A stretch of 64,000 nt of DNA, from NCBI GenBank assembly GCA_038237225.1, contig JBBRYX010000001.1, forward strand, positions 186,001 to 250,000. Reading direction: 5' to 3'. Every line of letters begins with the position of its first letter. The first letter of the stretch is position 1. The notes below the pieces were generated by a model, which did no database searches, was not told the DNA's origin, and saw nothing but the letters and a program-made list of their open reading frames with translations. Position numbers and translations under genes: made by a program. Source of the DNA: DASVUC01 sp038237225. Its GTDB lineage: Bacteria; Planctomycetota; Phycisphaerae; Tepidisphaerales; Tepidisphaeraceae. Of this stretch, positions 27,501-35,892 are shown in pieces.

Positions 27501-27581
27501 ATTGACGATTGGGTGATTGAGTCATTGACGATTGAAGACCTGCCGATCAATGGTCAATGACTCAATCACCCAGCCGTCAAT
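27501..27581. repeat. Long imperfect palindrome in the hisD-hisC gap
   Basis: Arms 27501-27529 and 27553-27581 (29 bp each) pair with only two mismatches around a 23-base loop. Read as minus-strand mRNA, the stem begins six bases after the hisD stop and ends 33 bases before the hisC start. The arms are A/T-richer (TGGGTGATTGAGTCATTGA) than the neighbours, which suggests a mobile-repeat origin. Confidence 0.9.
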
Positions 27582-27586
27582 TCCCC

Positions 27587-28906
27587 TCAATCCGCCGCAC
27601 GCGCCGTCACGCTTGCCGCGTGTCCCGCGAGTTGCTCGGCAGTCGCAAGTGCGATAATTGCATCGGCATCTTCGGCAAGTCCCTCGGCGTCATATTTCAC
27701 CACGCTCGATCGCTTGAGGAACTCATACACGCTGATGCCGCTCGAGAACCGCGCGGTTGTATTGGTGGGCAGGCAGTGACTGGGACCAGCGACGTAATCG
27801 CCGGCAGCAACAGGGGAGAATGGACCAACGAACACCGCTCCGGCATGGCGAAGCTTCTTCAGCACCGCGTCAGGATCCTTCGTTTGCAGGCTCACATGTT
27901 CTGCCGCCAATCGGTTGGCCCAGCCGATCAGCTCATCCATTGATGAACCGACGACAATTGCGCTGGTCTCCGCGAGCGCTTTCCTGATCGCATCCGCCCG
28001 ATCCAGCACGCCGGTCTGCACCGACAACTCGCCCTTCACGCGCTCTGCAAGCGGGGCGGACGTTGTCAAAAGAAAGCAACTGCCGGGATCATGCTCCGCC
28101 TGTGCGATCAAATCGGCCGCGATGACGTCAGCGCGACCCGATTCGTCGGCTAGAACGAGAATCTCGCTGGGGCCTAAATAGCCATCGATACCCACCGCGC
28201 CGGCTAGAGCGCGCTTAGCCAGTTGAACGTAGGTATTCCCCGGTCCGACGATCTTATCGACCTTCGGAATCCGCTTCGTCCCAAACGCCATCGCGGCAAT
28301 CGCCGCCGCGCCGCCCGCTCGAATCACATACTTCAGCCCCAGCTCATGCGCGGCCGCCAGGACGATGTCTGAACGCCCATATTTGGAGGGCGGCGTGCAG
28401 ACGACGATCTCCTCCACGCCCGCAACCTGCGCGGGAACGGTGAGCATGATCAAGCTCGAGGGATACGACGCCTTGCCGCCGGGAAAATAAAGTCCCGCGC
28501 TATCGAGTGCGGTGAAACGGATTCCCAGCTCAAGTCCGGTGCGCCGCAGAACGTCCGGGGCTTTTGGCATGATATAAGATTGATATTCCCGGACCTGTTC
28601 GATCGATCGTCGCAGCGCTTTCGTGAGAGACGGATCCAGCCGCTTCGCAGCCGCGCTCATTTCATCAGCCGAAACCCGTATCTGATCCGCGGTAAAATTC
28701 AAATCATCGAATTTCCGGCACGATTCCACGACAGCTTCATCCCCACGCGCAGCGACATCCGACAAAATCTTTTGCACCGCTTCGGCAGCCTGGGCGCGCT
28801 CGCCATGTGCCGCCGCCAGTTCTTCCGGCTTCAGCCGCAAAGCGTCCAGCAGCTTCTCCACCCGCGCCTTATCAGCGGCGTCGCTCAATCGAAGAATCGG
28901 GATCAT
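27587..28906 (-). CDS. hisD: Histidinol dehydrogenase
   Basis: The 439-residue zinc enzyme oxidises histidinol to histidine in two NAD-dependent steps. Start at ATG 28906 (MIPILRLSDA) rather than the upstream in-frame codons that run into a palindromic repeat. Motifs: YFPGGKASYPSSLIM, IRAGGAAAIAAMAFGT, VGPGNTYVQLAKRAL, LGPSEILVLADESG, AEHDPGS and the C-terminal VGPFSPVAAGDYVAGPSHCLPT. It is the first gene of hisD-hisC-hisB. Confidence 0.97.
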   Translation of the reverse strand: MIPILRLSDAADKARVEKLLDALRLKPEELAAAHGERAQAAEAVQKILSDVAARGDEAVVESCRKFDDLNFTADQIRVSADEMSAAAKRLDPSLTKALRRSIEQVREYQSYIMPKAPDVLRRTGLELGIRFTALDSAGLYFPGGKASYPSSLIMLTVPAQVAGVEEIVVCTPPSKYGRSDIVLAAAHELGLKYVIRAGGAAAIAAMAFGTKRIPKVDKIVGPGNTYVQLAKRALAGAVGIDGYLGPSEILVLADESGRADVIAADLIAQAEHDPGSCFLLTTSAPLAERVKGELSVQTGVLDRADAIRKALAETSAIVVGSSMDELIGWANRLAAEHVSLQTKDPDAVLKKLRHAGAVFVGPFSPVAAGDYVAGPSHCLPTNTTARFSSGISVYEFLKRSSVVKYDAEGLAEDADAIIALATAEQLAGHAASVTARAAD

Positions 28907-28937
28907 GCCGCAATCGTACCGGATGCAAGGGCGCCGC

Positions 28938-28968
28938 TGTAGGGGCGACACTTGTGTTCGCCCCTACA
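28938..28968. repeat. Palindromic repeat of the GTAGGGGCGA type
   Basis: The 11-bp arms TGTAGGGGCGA / TCGCCCCTACA are perfect around a nine-base loop. It lies 32 bases upstream of the hisD start, in its promoter or leader. Minus-strand translation gives the peptide RGEHKCRPY, which recurs in annotated proteins of related bacteria. Confidence 0.8.
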
Positions 28969-29202
28969 AGATCGGTTGCCCTGCGGCTGCTTAGCTTCTG
29001 TGCATTCGAATACGCATCGCAAGAGAAACACGCATGAACCGTTGCACTTCTTTGAGCAGAAGCACGATTCCTGATGAATCAGAGGCAGAATCCTAAGTGG
29101 CATACGATTTGAAATAGCGCGGTCGTATCGAACACTTTTGAGCGGGCATTGCGGGCGCGGGAACACGACGTTCCTCACCGATGAATTTCTGCTCCTCCGC
29201 GA

Positions 29203-29244
29203 ACAGCCGTCCCACTCGCCTGGGACGGCTGTCTCTTTTTTCTT
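29203..29244 (+). terminator. Strong terminator with no protein gene upstream
   Basis: A perfect 12-bp stem ACAGCCGTCCCA/TGGGACGGCTGT with a CTCGCC loop is followed by CTCTTTTTTC. The only thing it can end on the plus strand is an unannotated transcript, perhaps a small RNA starting between about 29040 and 29150. Confidence 0.8.
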
Positions 29245-29532
29245 CAGGTGAGGGAAGCAGGGCGCTCTGTTTTTTCTCTCCAGTGGGCGATCAAAATGTG
29301 CGCGTTTTAAGTAACGATCCATAGGGTTGCACAGGATATGAGCGAATCGCCCCGTCTTGATGCCCGTTATTCAATCGCAGAGGCAATTCATCGGCGGCAC
29401 GAGGGTTGCTTTGGCGTTGAGCGATCGAGTGTAGGCAACTGATCTTGCCGATTGAGGTGCAGACTCGGCGGCGTGCGCGGACCACCTTGTTCATCGGATT
29501 AACGTTCATCGGATCAACGGAGTCAATACAAG

Positions 29533-29751
29533 ATGTGGGAGCAGTATCGCCGCACGTTCGTTCGGATCCAGGTTGCCATCGCGGTGGTTAGCCTGGCGAT
29601 CTATTTTTTCTTCGGCCATCTCTGGTTGCAGGCGGCAACCTTTTTCTTCGTCATGCAATTCGCGGCGGTCATTGGCGCCATGTGGGGAGCGCGGCTGAGG
29701 CGGATGATTGAGGGTGGATCGAATCGGCTGCCGCTGCAATCGCGCCAGTAA
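29533..29751 (+). CDS. Small two-helix membrane protein
   Basis: The 72-residue protein has two hydrophobic helices (about residues 11-28 and 33-52) and a basic C-terminus (GARLRRMIEGG). No family is recognised. The charge pattern places the C-terminus in the cytoplasm. A weak GGAG lies ten bases upstream of the ATG, and a terminator-like hairpin follows the stop. Confidence 0.65.
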   Translation: MWEQYRRTFVRIQVAIAVVSLAIYFFFGHLWLQAATFFFVMQFAAVIGAMWGARLRRMIEGGSNRLPLQSRQ

Positions 29752-29753
29752 CG

Positions 29754-29786
29754 GCCGGCGCAAGAGTGTGGTCCCGCCGGCTTTTG
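29754..29786 (+). terminator. Possible terminator after the small membrane protein
   Basis: GCCGGC arms (29754-29759 and 29776-29781) pair around a 16-base loop and are followed by TTTTGC. It starts three bases after the stop codon. Confidence 0.45.
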
Positions 29787-29867
29787 CAACTTTAAGAGAA
29801 CAAGTCTGCCTGAGGGTTCAGGCGTGAGCGGAAAGTCTGTCTTAACCTTTTCCATGAAGGTGGTCGC

Positions 29868-31688
29868 ATGTCGATGATCGATCGGTGTTTGTTTTCTCCA
29901 ACTCGTCTTTTTGCGACAGCTCTCGCCGTGGCGTTGCTGGTGCCTGTTCTATGCGCAGATGCTCAGCAGCCCACCACGGCGCCCGCGCCGACGGCCGCCG
30001 CAGCGACGCCGACTGCCGCGCCGGATCCGATCGGAGCCACGGGAGGACCGACATCGCCCCTACTCAATCCCAACAGCTATCTGAGCGGCTGGGTGAGCGG
30101 CTCGGCCGACAAGAATTTGGACGCGGCATCCGGTGGCAGTTGGAAACCATGGGCGGGCGACAAGCCGACGGTTGAGGAGCTGGGGCAGCACACGGCGAAG
30201 CTCTATTACTCCATGAACATGGTTTGGGTGCTCATCGCGGGCTTCCTCGTCATCTTCATGCAGGCTGGTTTCGCGCTCGTCGAGACGGGTCTCATTCGAG
30301 CGAAGAATGTATCGCACACCATGAGCATGAACTTCTGCGTGTACGCGCTGGGCATGTTTGGTTTCTTCTTCCTTGGCTTCGGTCTCATGTGCGGTGGATA
30401 CAACGGAACTTCGATTGGTGGCCCCGGACCCCTCGGCGGTTTGCCCACGCTGGATTCCATGTTCACCGTCGGCGCCAAAGTCGCGGGAGAGCCCGGCAAC
30501 GGTGGCTGGGGCCTCTTCGGCACAACCGGATTCTGTCTCACCGGCAAAGCCTACGACGGCGCGGTCGTCGTCATGTTCCTGTTCATGATGGCGTTCATGG
30601 ACACCACCGCCACCATCGTCACCGGCGCCTGCGCCGAGCGATGGAGCTTCAAGAGCTTCTTTATTTTCAGCATCTTCATCGGCGCGTTCATCTACCCGAT
30701 CTTCGGGTGCTGGGTTTGGGGCGGCGGATGGCTGGCGCAGCTGGGCTATCGCCTTGGCATCGGACATGGTGTCGTTGACTATGCCGGCTCCGGCGTTGTG
30801 CACTTGCAGGGTGGAGCGCTGGCGCTGATCACCGCATGGCTGATCGGACCGCGCATCGGCAAATACCTGGCCGATGGCACGGTCAGGCCGATCCTCGCTC
30901 ATCACATTCCGATGGTGCAGCTCGGGACGTTCATCCTTGCCTTCGGCTGGTTCGGCTTCAACGCGGGCAGCTCACTCGCTGCAACGGACGGCCGCATCGG
31001 TGTGGTTGCCGTCAACACGATGCTCGCGGGAATGGCTGCGACGATCACCGGCGTACTCTATATGTGGATCGTCGAGGGCAAGCCTGATCCTTCCATGATG
31101 TGCAACAGCATGCTCGCGGGTCTGGTCGCCATCACCGCTCCGTGTGCATTTGTCAGCCCGGTCAGCGCCTTCATCATCGGCGCGATCGCCGGCGTGCTCG
31201 TGGTCTGGAGCGTATTCTTCTTCGACAAGATCAAAATCGACGATCCCGTCGGCGCCATCAGCGTTCACGGCGTCAACGGTCTGTGGGGCGTGTTGGCGGT
31301 CGGGTTGTTCGCGGACGGCACCTACGGAGCCGGCTGGAACAACGTCGGTTGGAAAACTTTCCAGGGCGTTGATGGTCGCGGCGTGATCGGCCTGTTCTAC
31401 GGCGGCGGCGCCAGTCAGCTCCTGGCCCAGGGCATCGAAGGCGTCGTCTGCATCGCCTGGAATGTGATCGTCGGCGGTATCATTTTCTACGTGATCGGCA
31501 AGCTGGTGGGCAACCGCGTGCCGCCTGAAGTGGAAATCGCCGGCCTTGATATTCCGGAAATGGGCGCGCCCGGTTATCCGGAGTTCATCACGCCGATGGC
31601 TCCGGAACAGGTCCCGGCGAGCGAGGTTCGGGATGCGCGGGCCTCGATTCCGCAGCTTGCACATTTCCACGTCGGAGCCGCGGTCTGA
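29868..31688 (+). CDS. amtB: Ammonium transporter with signal peptide and Ala/Thr/Pro-rich N-terminal extension
   Basis: The 606-residue protein is longer than typical Amt (about 400-450). It starts with a signal peptide (~33 residues), then an Ala/Thr/Pro-rich linker (TTAPAPTAAAATPTAAPDPIG) and a ~60-residue extracytoplasmic segment, before the eleven-helix channel begins near residue 120 (MNMVWVLIAGFLVIFMQAGFA). Channel motifs are clear: ALVETGLIRAKN, DYAGSGVVHLQGG with the pore histidine, FGWFGFNAGSSL, and SVHGVNGLWGVLAVGLF with the second histidine. SD AAGGTGG precedes the ATG. No glnK-type regulator gene is beside it. Confidence 0.96.
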   Translation: MSMIDRCLFSPTRLFATALAVALLVPVLCADAQQPTTAPAPTAAAATPTAAPDPIGATGGPTSPLLNPNSYLSGWVSGSADKNLDAASGGSWKPWAGDKPTVEELGQHTAKLYYSMNMVWVLIAGFLVIFMQAGFALVETGLIRAKNVSHTMSMNFCVYALGMFGFFFLGFGLMCGGYNGTSIGGPGPLGGLPTLDSMFTVGAKVAGEPGNGGWGLFGTTGFCLTGKAYDGAVVVMFLFMMAFMDTTATIVTGACAERWSFKSFFIFSIFIGAFIYPIFGCWVWGGGWLAQLGYRLGIGHGVVDYAGSGVVHLQGGALALITAWLIGPRIGKYLADGTVRPILAHHIPMVQLGTFILAFGWFGFNAGSSLAATDGRIGVVAVNTMLAGMAATITGVLYMWIVEGKPDPSMMCNSMLAGLVAITAPCAFVSPVSAFIIGAIAGVLVVWSVFFFDKIKIDDPVGAISVHGVNGLWGVLAVGLFADGTYGAGWNNVGWKTFQGVDGRGVIGLFYGGGASQLLAQGIEGVVCIAWNVIVGGIIFYVIGKLVGNRVPPEVEIAGLDIPEMGAPGYPEFITPMAPEQVPASEVRDARASIPQLAHFHVGAAV

Positions 31689-31757
31689 CGTTCGGAACGA
31701 CTGCTGATTTTTTGGGAACGGTGAAGACCGATTCGCCGAGTCATTAAAAATCCTTCT

Positions 31758-31796
31758 ACACAAGGGCGTCTCCCTCGAGACGCCCGTGTGTTTCTC
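31758..31796 (+). terminator. Terminator-like hairpin after amtB
   Basis: GGGCGTCT/AGACGCCC arms, extended by ACAC/GTGT with a bulge, are followed by a short TTTCTC. It lies 70 bases past the amtB stop and before the next start. Confidence 0.6.
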
Positions 31797-31837
31797 AATG
31801 AAGCTGCTAATCTGACTCTCGTTCAGGATCCTGACGA

Positions 31838-33445
31838 ATGCGCAAAGTGGTCTACTTTTTCAGCCTGATCGCGGCGACGCTGCTTATGCTGTTTCTGGTC
31901 CGTTTCGCGGGAATTCAGTTCAATTCGCGGCAAACCACCAGCATCGCAATCTTCTCGATGTTCATCTACGGAACGCTCCTCTTCGGCGAATTCCGTCTCG
32001 CGTTTGCCTTCGGCGGTATCGCGCTGCTGCTGGCGCTCAATCTGCTGACCGTCGATGGTTTCACCGAAGCCGCGAACCTAAAGGTCATCATCTTCCTCGT
32101 CGGGATGTTCCTCGTGATCGGCTTCCTGGAGGAGAACCAATTCTTCGAGCACATCGTCGCCGGAATCGTCGGCGCCATCGGCCCGCGCCCCAAAACGCTG
32201 CTGCTGGTCATCATGATCATGGCGACGGTTTCCGCGGCCCTGGTCGATGAGGTGACGAGCATCCTCTTCATGACCGGGACCATGCTGCACCTGACCAGCA
32301 AGTACCGGCTTAACCCCATCCCGTTTGTCATCATGCTGGTCTTCGCCACCAACATCGGCTCCAGCGCCAGCTCGATCGGGAACCCGATCGGCGTGATGAT
32401 CGCGCTCAATGCCGGCTTTACCTTCATGGAATTTTTGCGCTGGAGCGCGCCGATTGCGCTGGTGGTGAACGTCGTCACCTACTTCATCTGCCGCTGGTGG
32501 TTTGCTGATGCTTTTGCCGCGTTCGCCGATGCGGTTCGCGCCGAACATGAGGCATCAGTCGCCAAGAGAGGCACTCGCCAACGCAAACTCGTCGCAGTGG
32601 GCGCAGCCGCATCCTATGAATCAGAATCCGACTCAACCGAAAACCCGCTTGATGAAACGTTCCAGACCGACGGCCCTTCCAACCAAATTGATGGACTTTC
32701 GATCTCACAGAGCCGCCTCATCTCCTGGTGCGTCTTTCTCTGCACGATCATCCTGTTGATGACTCACGGCTCAAGCGAGCACCTTCTCGGCCGCCTGCTT
32801 CATGTCAAGCGCCCGGATGGAACCTGGGGGCTGGGCGAAGGAACCATGATGATCGGCGCTGCCCTGTTCATGGGAGCCGTCGTCCTGCTCCTTCGCGGGG
32901 AGAAGGCGCGTGAGCTTGTCGAACGCCGAGTCGACTGGTGGACGCTCTCGTTTTTCATGATGCTGTTCGCATCTGTCGGCACGCTCGAACACACCGGCGT
33001 TACCCGAGTCATCGCAACGAAGCTGATTCATTCCACCGGCAACAACCCGTTCATGCTCATCAACATCGTCGGCTGGGCAACCGGCTGGCTCAGCGCGTTT
33101 CTTGACAACGTGCTGGCCGTCGCCACCTTTATGCCGGTCGTGCACGATGTGCGCGCGACATGGGCGGCACAGCACCCCGCCGCCCCGGGATATCCTGTCG
33201 CCATCTACTGGATGATGCTCTTCGGCGGAACCTTCATGGGCAACATGACCATCATCGGCAGCACCGCCAACATCATCGCCGCCGGCATGCTCGAAAAGCG
33301 CGGGCACGGAACCATCCCTTTCGGCTACTGGTTCAAAATCGGCTTCATCGTGAGCATGGCGTCGATGACCGTCGCAACAGTGCTACTCGGTTTGCAAACT
33401 CAGTGGTTCACCGCCCCACTGCTGCCCGCCCCGCTCCTCCACTGA
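31838..33445 (+). CDS. ArsB/NhaD-type ion transporter (IT superfamily)
   Basis: The 535-residue membrane protein has about 11-12 helices. The paired family signatures are VSAALVDEVTSILFM, ATNIGSSASSIGNPIGVMI and, in the second half, LSAFLDNVLAVATFMPV with GNMTIIGSTANIIAAG. These twin re-entrant-loop motifs mark the citrate/arsenite/Na+-H+ (NhaD) transporter group. A ~80-residue charged cytoplasmic loop (residues ~225-295) separates the halves. The substrate could be sodium/protons, arsenite or a dicarboxylate; not decided by sequence. Confidence 0.88.
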   Translation: MRKVVYFFSLIAATLLMLFLVRFAGIQFNSRQTTSIAIFSMFIYGTLLFGEFRLAFAFGGIALLLALNLLTVDGFTEAANLKVIIFLVGMFLVIGFLEENQFFEHIVAGIVGAIGPRPKTLLLVIMIMATVSAALVDEVTSILFMTGTMLHLTSKYRLNPIPFVIMLVFATNIGSSASSIGNPIGVMIALNAGFTFMEFLRWSAPIALVVNVVTYFICRWWFADAFAAFADAVRAEHEASVAKRGTRQRKLVAVGAAASYESESDSTENPLDETFQTDGPSNQIDGLSISQSRLISWCVFLCTIILLMTHGSSEHLLGRLLHVKRPDGTWGLGEGTMMIGAALFMGAVVLLLRGEKARELVERRVDWWTLSFFMMLFASVGTLEHTGVTRVIATKLIHSTGNNPFMLINIVGWATGWLSAFLDNVLAVATFMPVVHDVRATWAAQHPAAPGYPVAIYWMMLFGGTFMGNMTIIGSTANIIAAGMLEKRGHGTIPFGYWFKIGFIVSMASMTVATVLLGLQTQWFTAPLLPAPLLH

Positions 33446-33466
33446 ACCTCTCGCAACGAACGCACC

Positions 33467-33703
33467 TCACGGCGTCGCATCGATATAAAGGTCGGCTTTG
33501 TGGTTGTTCACATAAACCTTAAACCCCCGGTAAAGCAGCAGTTTGAAGACATCATCCCAGGGAAACCCGCGGGTGTGATAAACCTTGATGCGATACCCGC
33601 CCATGGCCGCGTTCATCACACCCGTGTCCCCGATGAGATAGGTGAGCTGCTCCCCGACATCCATCGTGGGATGTTCCACAGGAGCGATTTTTTCCGGAGC
33701 CAT
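33467..33703 (-). CDS. Small hypothetical protein
   Basis: The 78-residue protein (MAPEKIAPVEHPTMDVG...) has a strong AAGGAG SD eight bases before its ATG, which supports a real gene. It contains TYLIGDTGVMNAAMGGYRIKV and ends in DLYIDATP. It has no signal, membrane helix or recognised family. It is convergent with the transporter gene and divergent from the tRNA. Confidence 0.65.
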   Translation of the reverse strand: MAPEKIAPVEHPTMDVGEQLTYLIGDTGVMNAAMGGYRIKVYHTRGFPWDDVFKLLLYRGFKVYVNNHKADLYIDATP

Positions 33704-33811
33704 AACCGTCTCCTTAAACCGACTGGCTTAAAGCCGCCGCTGCGCAACGTGAACCTCAAGATAATAGCGGATATCTGGCCCCCGCGATACCCGATGCGCT
33801 TGGAAGTCCGC

Positions 33812-33839
33812 TTGTCAAAAGCCGTAGGATTGCTACATT
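33812..33839 (+). promoter_or_regulatory. Sigma-70-like promoter for the tRNA gene
   Basis: TTGTCA (33812-33817) and TACATT (33834-33839) have a 16-base spacer and end 11 bases before the tRNA. Confidence 0.5.
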
Positions 33840-33850
33840 CACGCTCCGTA

Positions 33851-33923
33851 GGCAGCGTAGCTCAGTTGGTAGAGCAGAGGATTCATAAGCCTCGGGTCAC
33901 AGGTTCGAGTCCTGTCGCTGCTA
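33851..33923 (+). tRNA. tRNA-Met(CAU), serving as integration site
   Basis: The 73-base cloverleaf has a seven-bp acceptor stem GGCAGCG/CGCTGCT (first pair G-U), D arm GCTC...GAGC, anticodon loop TTCATAA with CAT at 33884-33886, and T arm ACAGG-TTCGAGT-CCTGT. The last anticodon-stem pair is an A-G mismatch. No CCA is encoded. A paired position 1-72 argues against an initiator tRNA, so elongator tRNA-Met is likely, though a lysidine-modified tRNA-Ile(CAU) cannot be excluded. The 3' part is the left attachment core of the integrated element, and the integrase gene overlaps it antisense. Confidence 0.93.
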
Positions 33924-35181
33924 CTTGTTCAATATGCAAGTATCGGGATGAAACGGAATCGCTCGGTAAAGCCGGGCGGTTTCTATTTGGGACTTCATCC
34001 GGTTTCTCGCCCTTCCCGGACGTTACCGCCGCTGACTGCGCCGGATTGTGCGCCGCCTGTTCTGGCTTCGCCGGCGTCGGCTCTTTCGCAGCCTTCTCGA
34101 AATGGGCATCCGTCACTTGCAGGTAATGATTCTGCGCCACCTTCTCGGTATTGCCGATCCAAGCGCAGACGACGTGTCCGGGGAAATGCTCAGCCAGCTC
34201 AGTCTGCCGCGTTGCCCGCAGGTTATGAAACAGGCGGGGCCAGGGCGTCAGCCCGGCCTTGCCGATGATCCGCTGCAATTGCGTCCGCAGGTTGGTGTTG
34301 GCATCACGGTAACGGGTAATGACGTGCGACGTGCCCGGCGCGGCCTGTTCAAACACGTCTAGCAGGTACGGGCGAAGCTCCGGGAAGATCGGCATGAATC
34401 GCTCTCCGCGGCCTTCATGGTGTTCGGTCTTGCTGCAAGTGACGCGGATACGGTTGTGCTCCCAATCCACGTCCGCCCACGTCAACGCCAGGTGTTCGGA
34501 CGGGCAGCGCAGCCCGCCGTAGCGGCTCAGGGCGAAAAGCAGCTTCCACTGTGCATCGGGGCACTTGTTCAGCACCTTCTGTGCATCCTCGCGGCTGATG
34601 AACCGCTGGCGGCTTTTGTTTTGTTGACTGCCGGCCTTGACGCCTTCAAAGGGATTCTCGCCCAGCATCTTCCATCGCACGGCCTGCCGGAATATCTGGC
34701 GCGCCAGCTTCACGCGCTTGCTCAGCGTCGCTTCGGCGTAGTCATCGGCCTTCATCTTCGCCCGCCACTGGTCTGCCTGTAGCGGTTGAATGTCGCGGAT
34801 GGGCGTGTTGAGGCCAAACTCAGCCAGCAGCGCCGCTCGCGTCGGCTGATAGCCAAGCGACGTAATGGGCTTGACGTTCAAGTGTTCAAAGAAGGCGTCA
34901 AGCAACTGCTTTAACGTCGTCTTGCCTTGCTGGCGGGGTTTCACCAGCGCCGCCGCCGCCAGGCGGGCGTGCATCTTGTCATCCAGCCCGGCCAGCCAGC
35001 GCGACGTTTCATCATCGATGCTTCCGGTGATGGACGCGCTCACCAGCGCTTCCACCCGCACGCAGAACGTCTGCGCCTGCTTCGCGCTGCACTTGCCCAA
35101 CCGGATCGGGCGTCGGATGCCATCCGGGCAGACAATCAGGATTCGTTTTAGCCTGCCGCCGTCGTCACAGATGCTCGCCAC
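33883..35181 (-). CDS. int: Tyrosine recombinase (integrase) whose 3' end runs through attL into the tRNA
   Basis: The 432-residue phage-type integrase has a SAM-like core-binding domain (~residues 65-180) and a catalytic domain with Arg in YGGLRCPSEHLALTW, HNLRATRQ (H-x-x-R) and the nucleophile Tyr in AWIGNTEKVAQNHYLQV. The start is GTG 35181, inside the end of the XRE gene (17-base overlap). The last residues, QVAATGLEPVTRGL, are read antisense to the tRNA 3' half, and its stop (33883-33885) overlaps the anticodon. The attachment core lies within the coding sequence, so the circular form would encode a different tail, found at 39921-40093. Confidence 0.95.
   Translation of the reverse strand: MASICDDGGRLKRILIVCPDGIRRPIRLGKCSAKQAQTFCVRVEALVSASITGSIDDETSRWLAGLDDKMHARLAAAALVKPRQQGKTTLKQLLDAFFEHLNVKPITSLGYQPTRAALLAEFGLNTPIRDIQPLQADQWRAKMKADDYAEATLSKRVKLARQIFRQAVRWKMLGENPFEGVKAGSQQNKSRQRFISREDAQKVLNKCPDAQWKLLFALSRYGGLRCPSEHLALTWADVDWEHNRIRVTCSKTEHHEGRGERFMPIFPELRPYLLDVFEQAAPGTSHVITRYRDANTNLRTQLQRIIGKAGLTPWPRLFHNLRATRQTELAEHFPGHVVCAWIGNTEKVAQNHYLQVTDAHFEKAAKEPTPAKPEQAAHNPAQSAAVTSGKGEKPDEVPNRNRPALPSDSVSSRYLHIEQVAATGLEPVTRGL
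33903..33927. repeat. attL core in the tRNA 3' end
   Basis: GTTCGAGTCCTGTCGCTGCT followed by ACTTG covers the T loop through four bases past the tRNA. It matches 40094-40118 except for G to T at the fifth base. Confidence 0.92.
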
Positions 35182-35431
35182 GATTCACCGTCCTTTGTTT
35201 CGCCCTTGTTTTCTTGTTCGCCTGGGGTTTCATCGCGGCCACGATGTTCAGCCCCAGCAGCTCGCCCAGCCGGTCAATGTTTTCGACGGCCAGCCCGCTC
35301 TTGCCCGCCATGAACCGGCTCAGCACGGATTGATCCAAACTGATTGCCTTGGCGATGGCGTAGCGGCTCATCCCGCTGGCGTCGATGGCCTGCCGCAATT
35401 GGTCGCTCAACTTGATCGGCTTTCGTGCCAT
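35165..35431 (-). CDS. XRE-type helix-turn-helix regulator of the element
   Basis: The 88-residue DNA-binding protein has a Cro/C1-type helix-turn-helix (AIDASGMSRYAIAKAISLDQ followed by SVLSRFMAGKSGLAVENIDRL) and a basic tail. AGGA precedes its ATG. It overlaps the integrase start by 17 bases, so the two are probably translated together. It could control integration or excision; a small dyad just upstream is a candidate operator. Confidence 0.9.
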   Translation of the reverse strand: MARKPIKLSDQLRQAIDASGMSRYAIAKAISLDQSVLSRFMAGKSGLAVENIDRLGELLGLNIVAAMKPQANKKTRAKQRTVNRGEHL

Positions 35432-35435
35432 TCCC

Positions 35436-35451
35436 GTATCCTATCTGATAC
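35436..35451. promoter_or_regulatory. Small dyad upstream of the XRE gene
   Basis: GTATC-CTATCT-GATAC (5-6-5) lies four bases upstream of the XRE start codon. It might be its operator, but the dyad is short. Confidence 0.25.
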
Positions 35452-35485
35452 ATGCACAATAATCCAGTACCGACTTTGTGCCGCC

Positions 35486-35842
35486 TCAGATCCTCAGCCA
35501 CACCGGCGGTTGCGATTCATCGCGCCAGCCCAGCCGCGTCAGGCATCGCGGCGGGCGCACTCGATAGGCCGCGTGTGTCCCGTTCGGTGTTCTGCACCGA
35601 AGTTCTGGCCGATCGGGCCATCGGCACAACCCTCCCCCGGGACGGTGCGGCCAGGCATACGCCGCGCACCGGCAGAGAATGGGCCGCGTCCGCTCGCTCG
35701 GCTCGCCGCACGGATGGCTGCCACCGTGCGACCGGCAGCGTTGCAGATCATCGCCCCACACCGCCCATGCCTTGCAGCGCCGGCCATCCGCGGCAACGTG
35801 CCGGCATTCCCTCAGCTCTCTCGCTCTTTTCGTGTACGCCAT
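35486..35842 (-). CDS. Cys/His-rich putative zinc-binding protein of the element
   Basis: The 118-residue protein carries Cys/His clusters: ECRHVAADGRRCKAWAVWGD, CRSHGG, CRCAAYAWPHRPGG, LCRWPD and LRCRTPN. The spacing suggests two or three zinc sites. Similar short C-x-W-A-V-W proteins with HGG motifs recur in planctomycete integrative elements (from memory, not searched). Function unknown; DNA or RNA contact is plausible. Confidence 0.72.
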   Translation of the reverse strand: MAYTKRARELRECRHVAADGRRCKAWAVWGDDLQRCRSHGGSHPCGEPSERTRPILCRCAAYAWPHRPGGGLCRWPDRPELRCRTPNGTHAAYRVRPPRCLTRLGWRDESQPPVWLRI

Positions 35843-35892
35843 GATGCTCCAATCTCAGGTTTTCTAAGGTCCGCCGGCAGCATCGGGCGGGG

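Larger units (their letters stand above)
28907..29532. other. 626-base intergenic region upstream of hisD and the small membrane protein
   Basis: No protein gene is convincing here. It holds a palindromic repeat at 28938, a strong plus-strand terminator at 29203 with no gene in front of it, and a 15-base tandem repeat (GTTCATCGGATTAAC / GTTCATCGGATCAAC) at 29490-29519 next to the following gene. A small RNA ending at the terminator is possible. Confidence 0.5.

Noticed and set aside
33851..33923. Initiator tRNA-fMet
   Set aside because: Position 1-72 is a G-U pair and the anticodon stem lacks the three consecutive G-C pairs of initiators.
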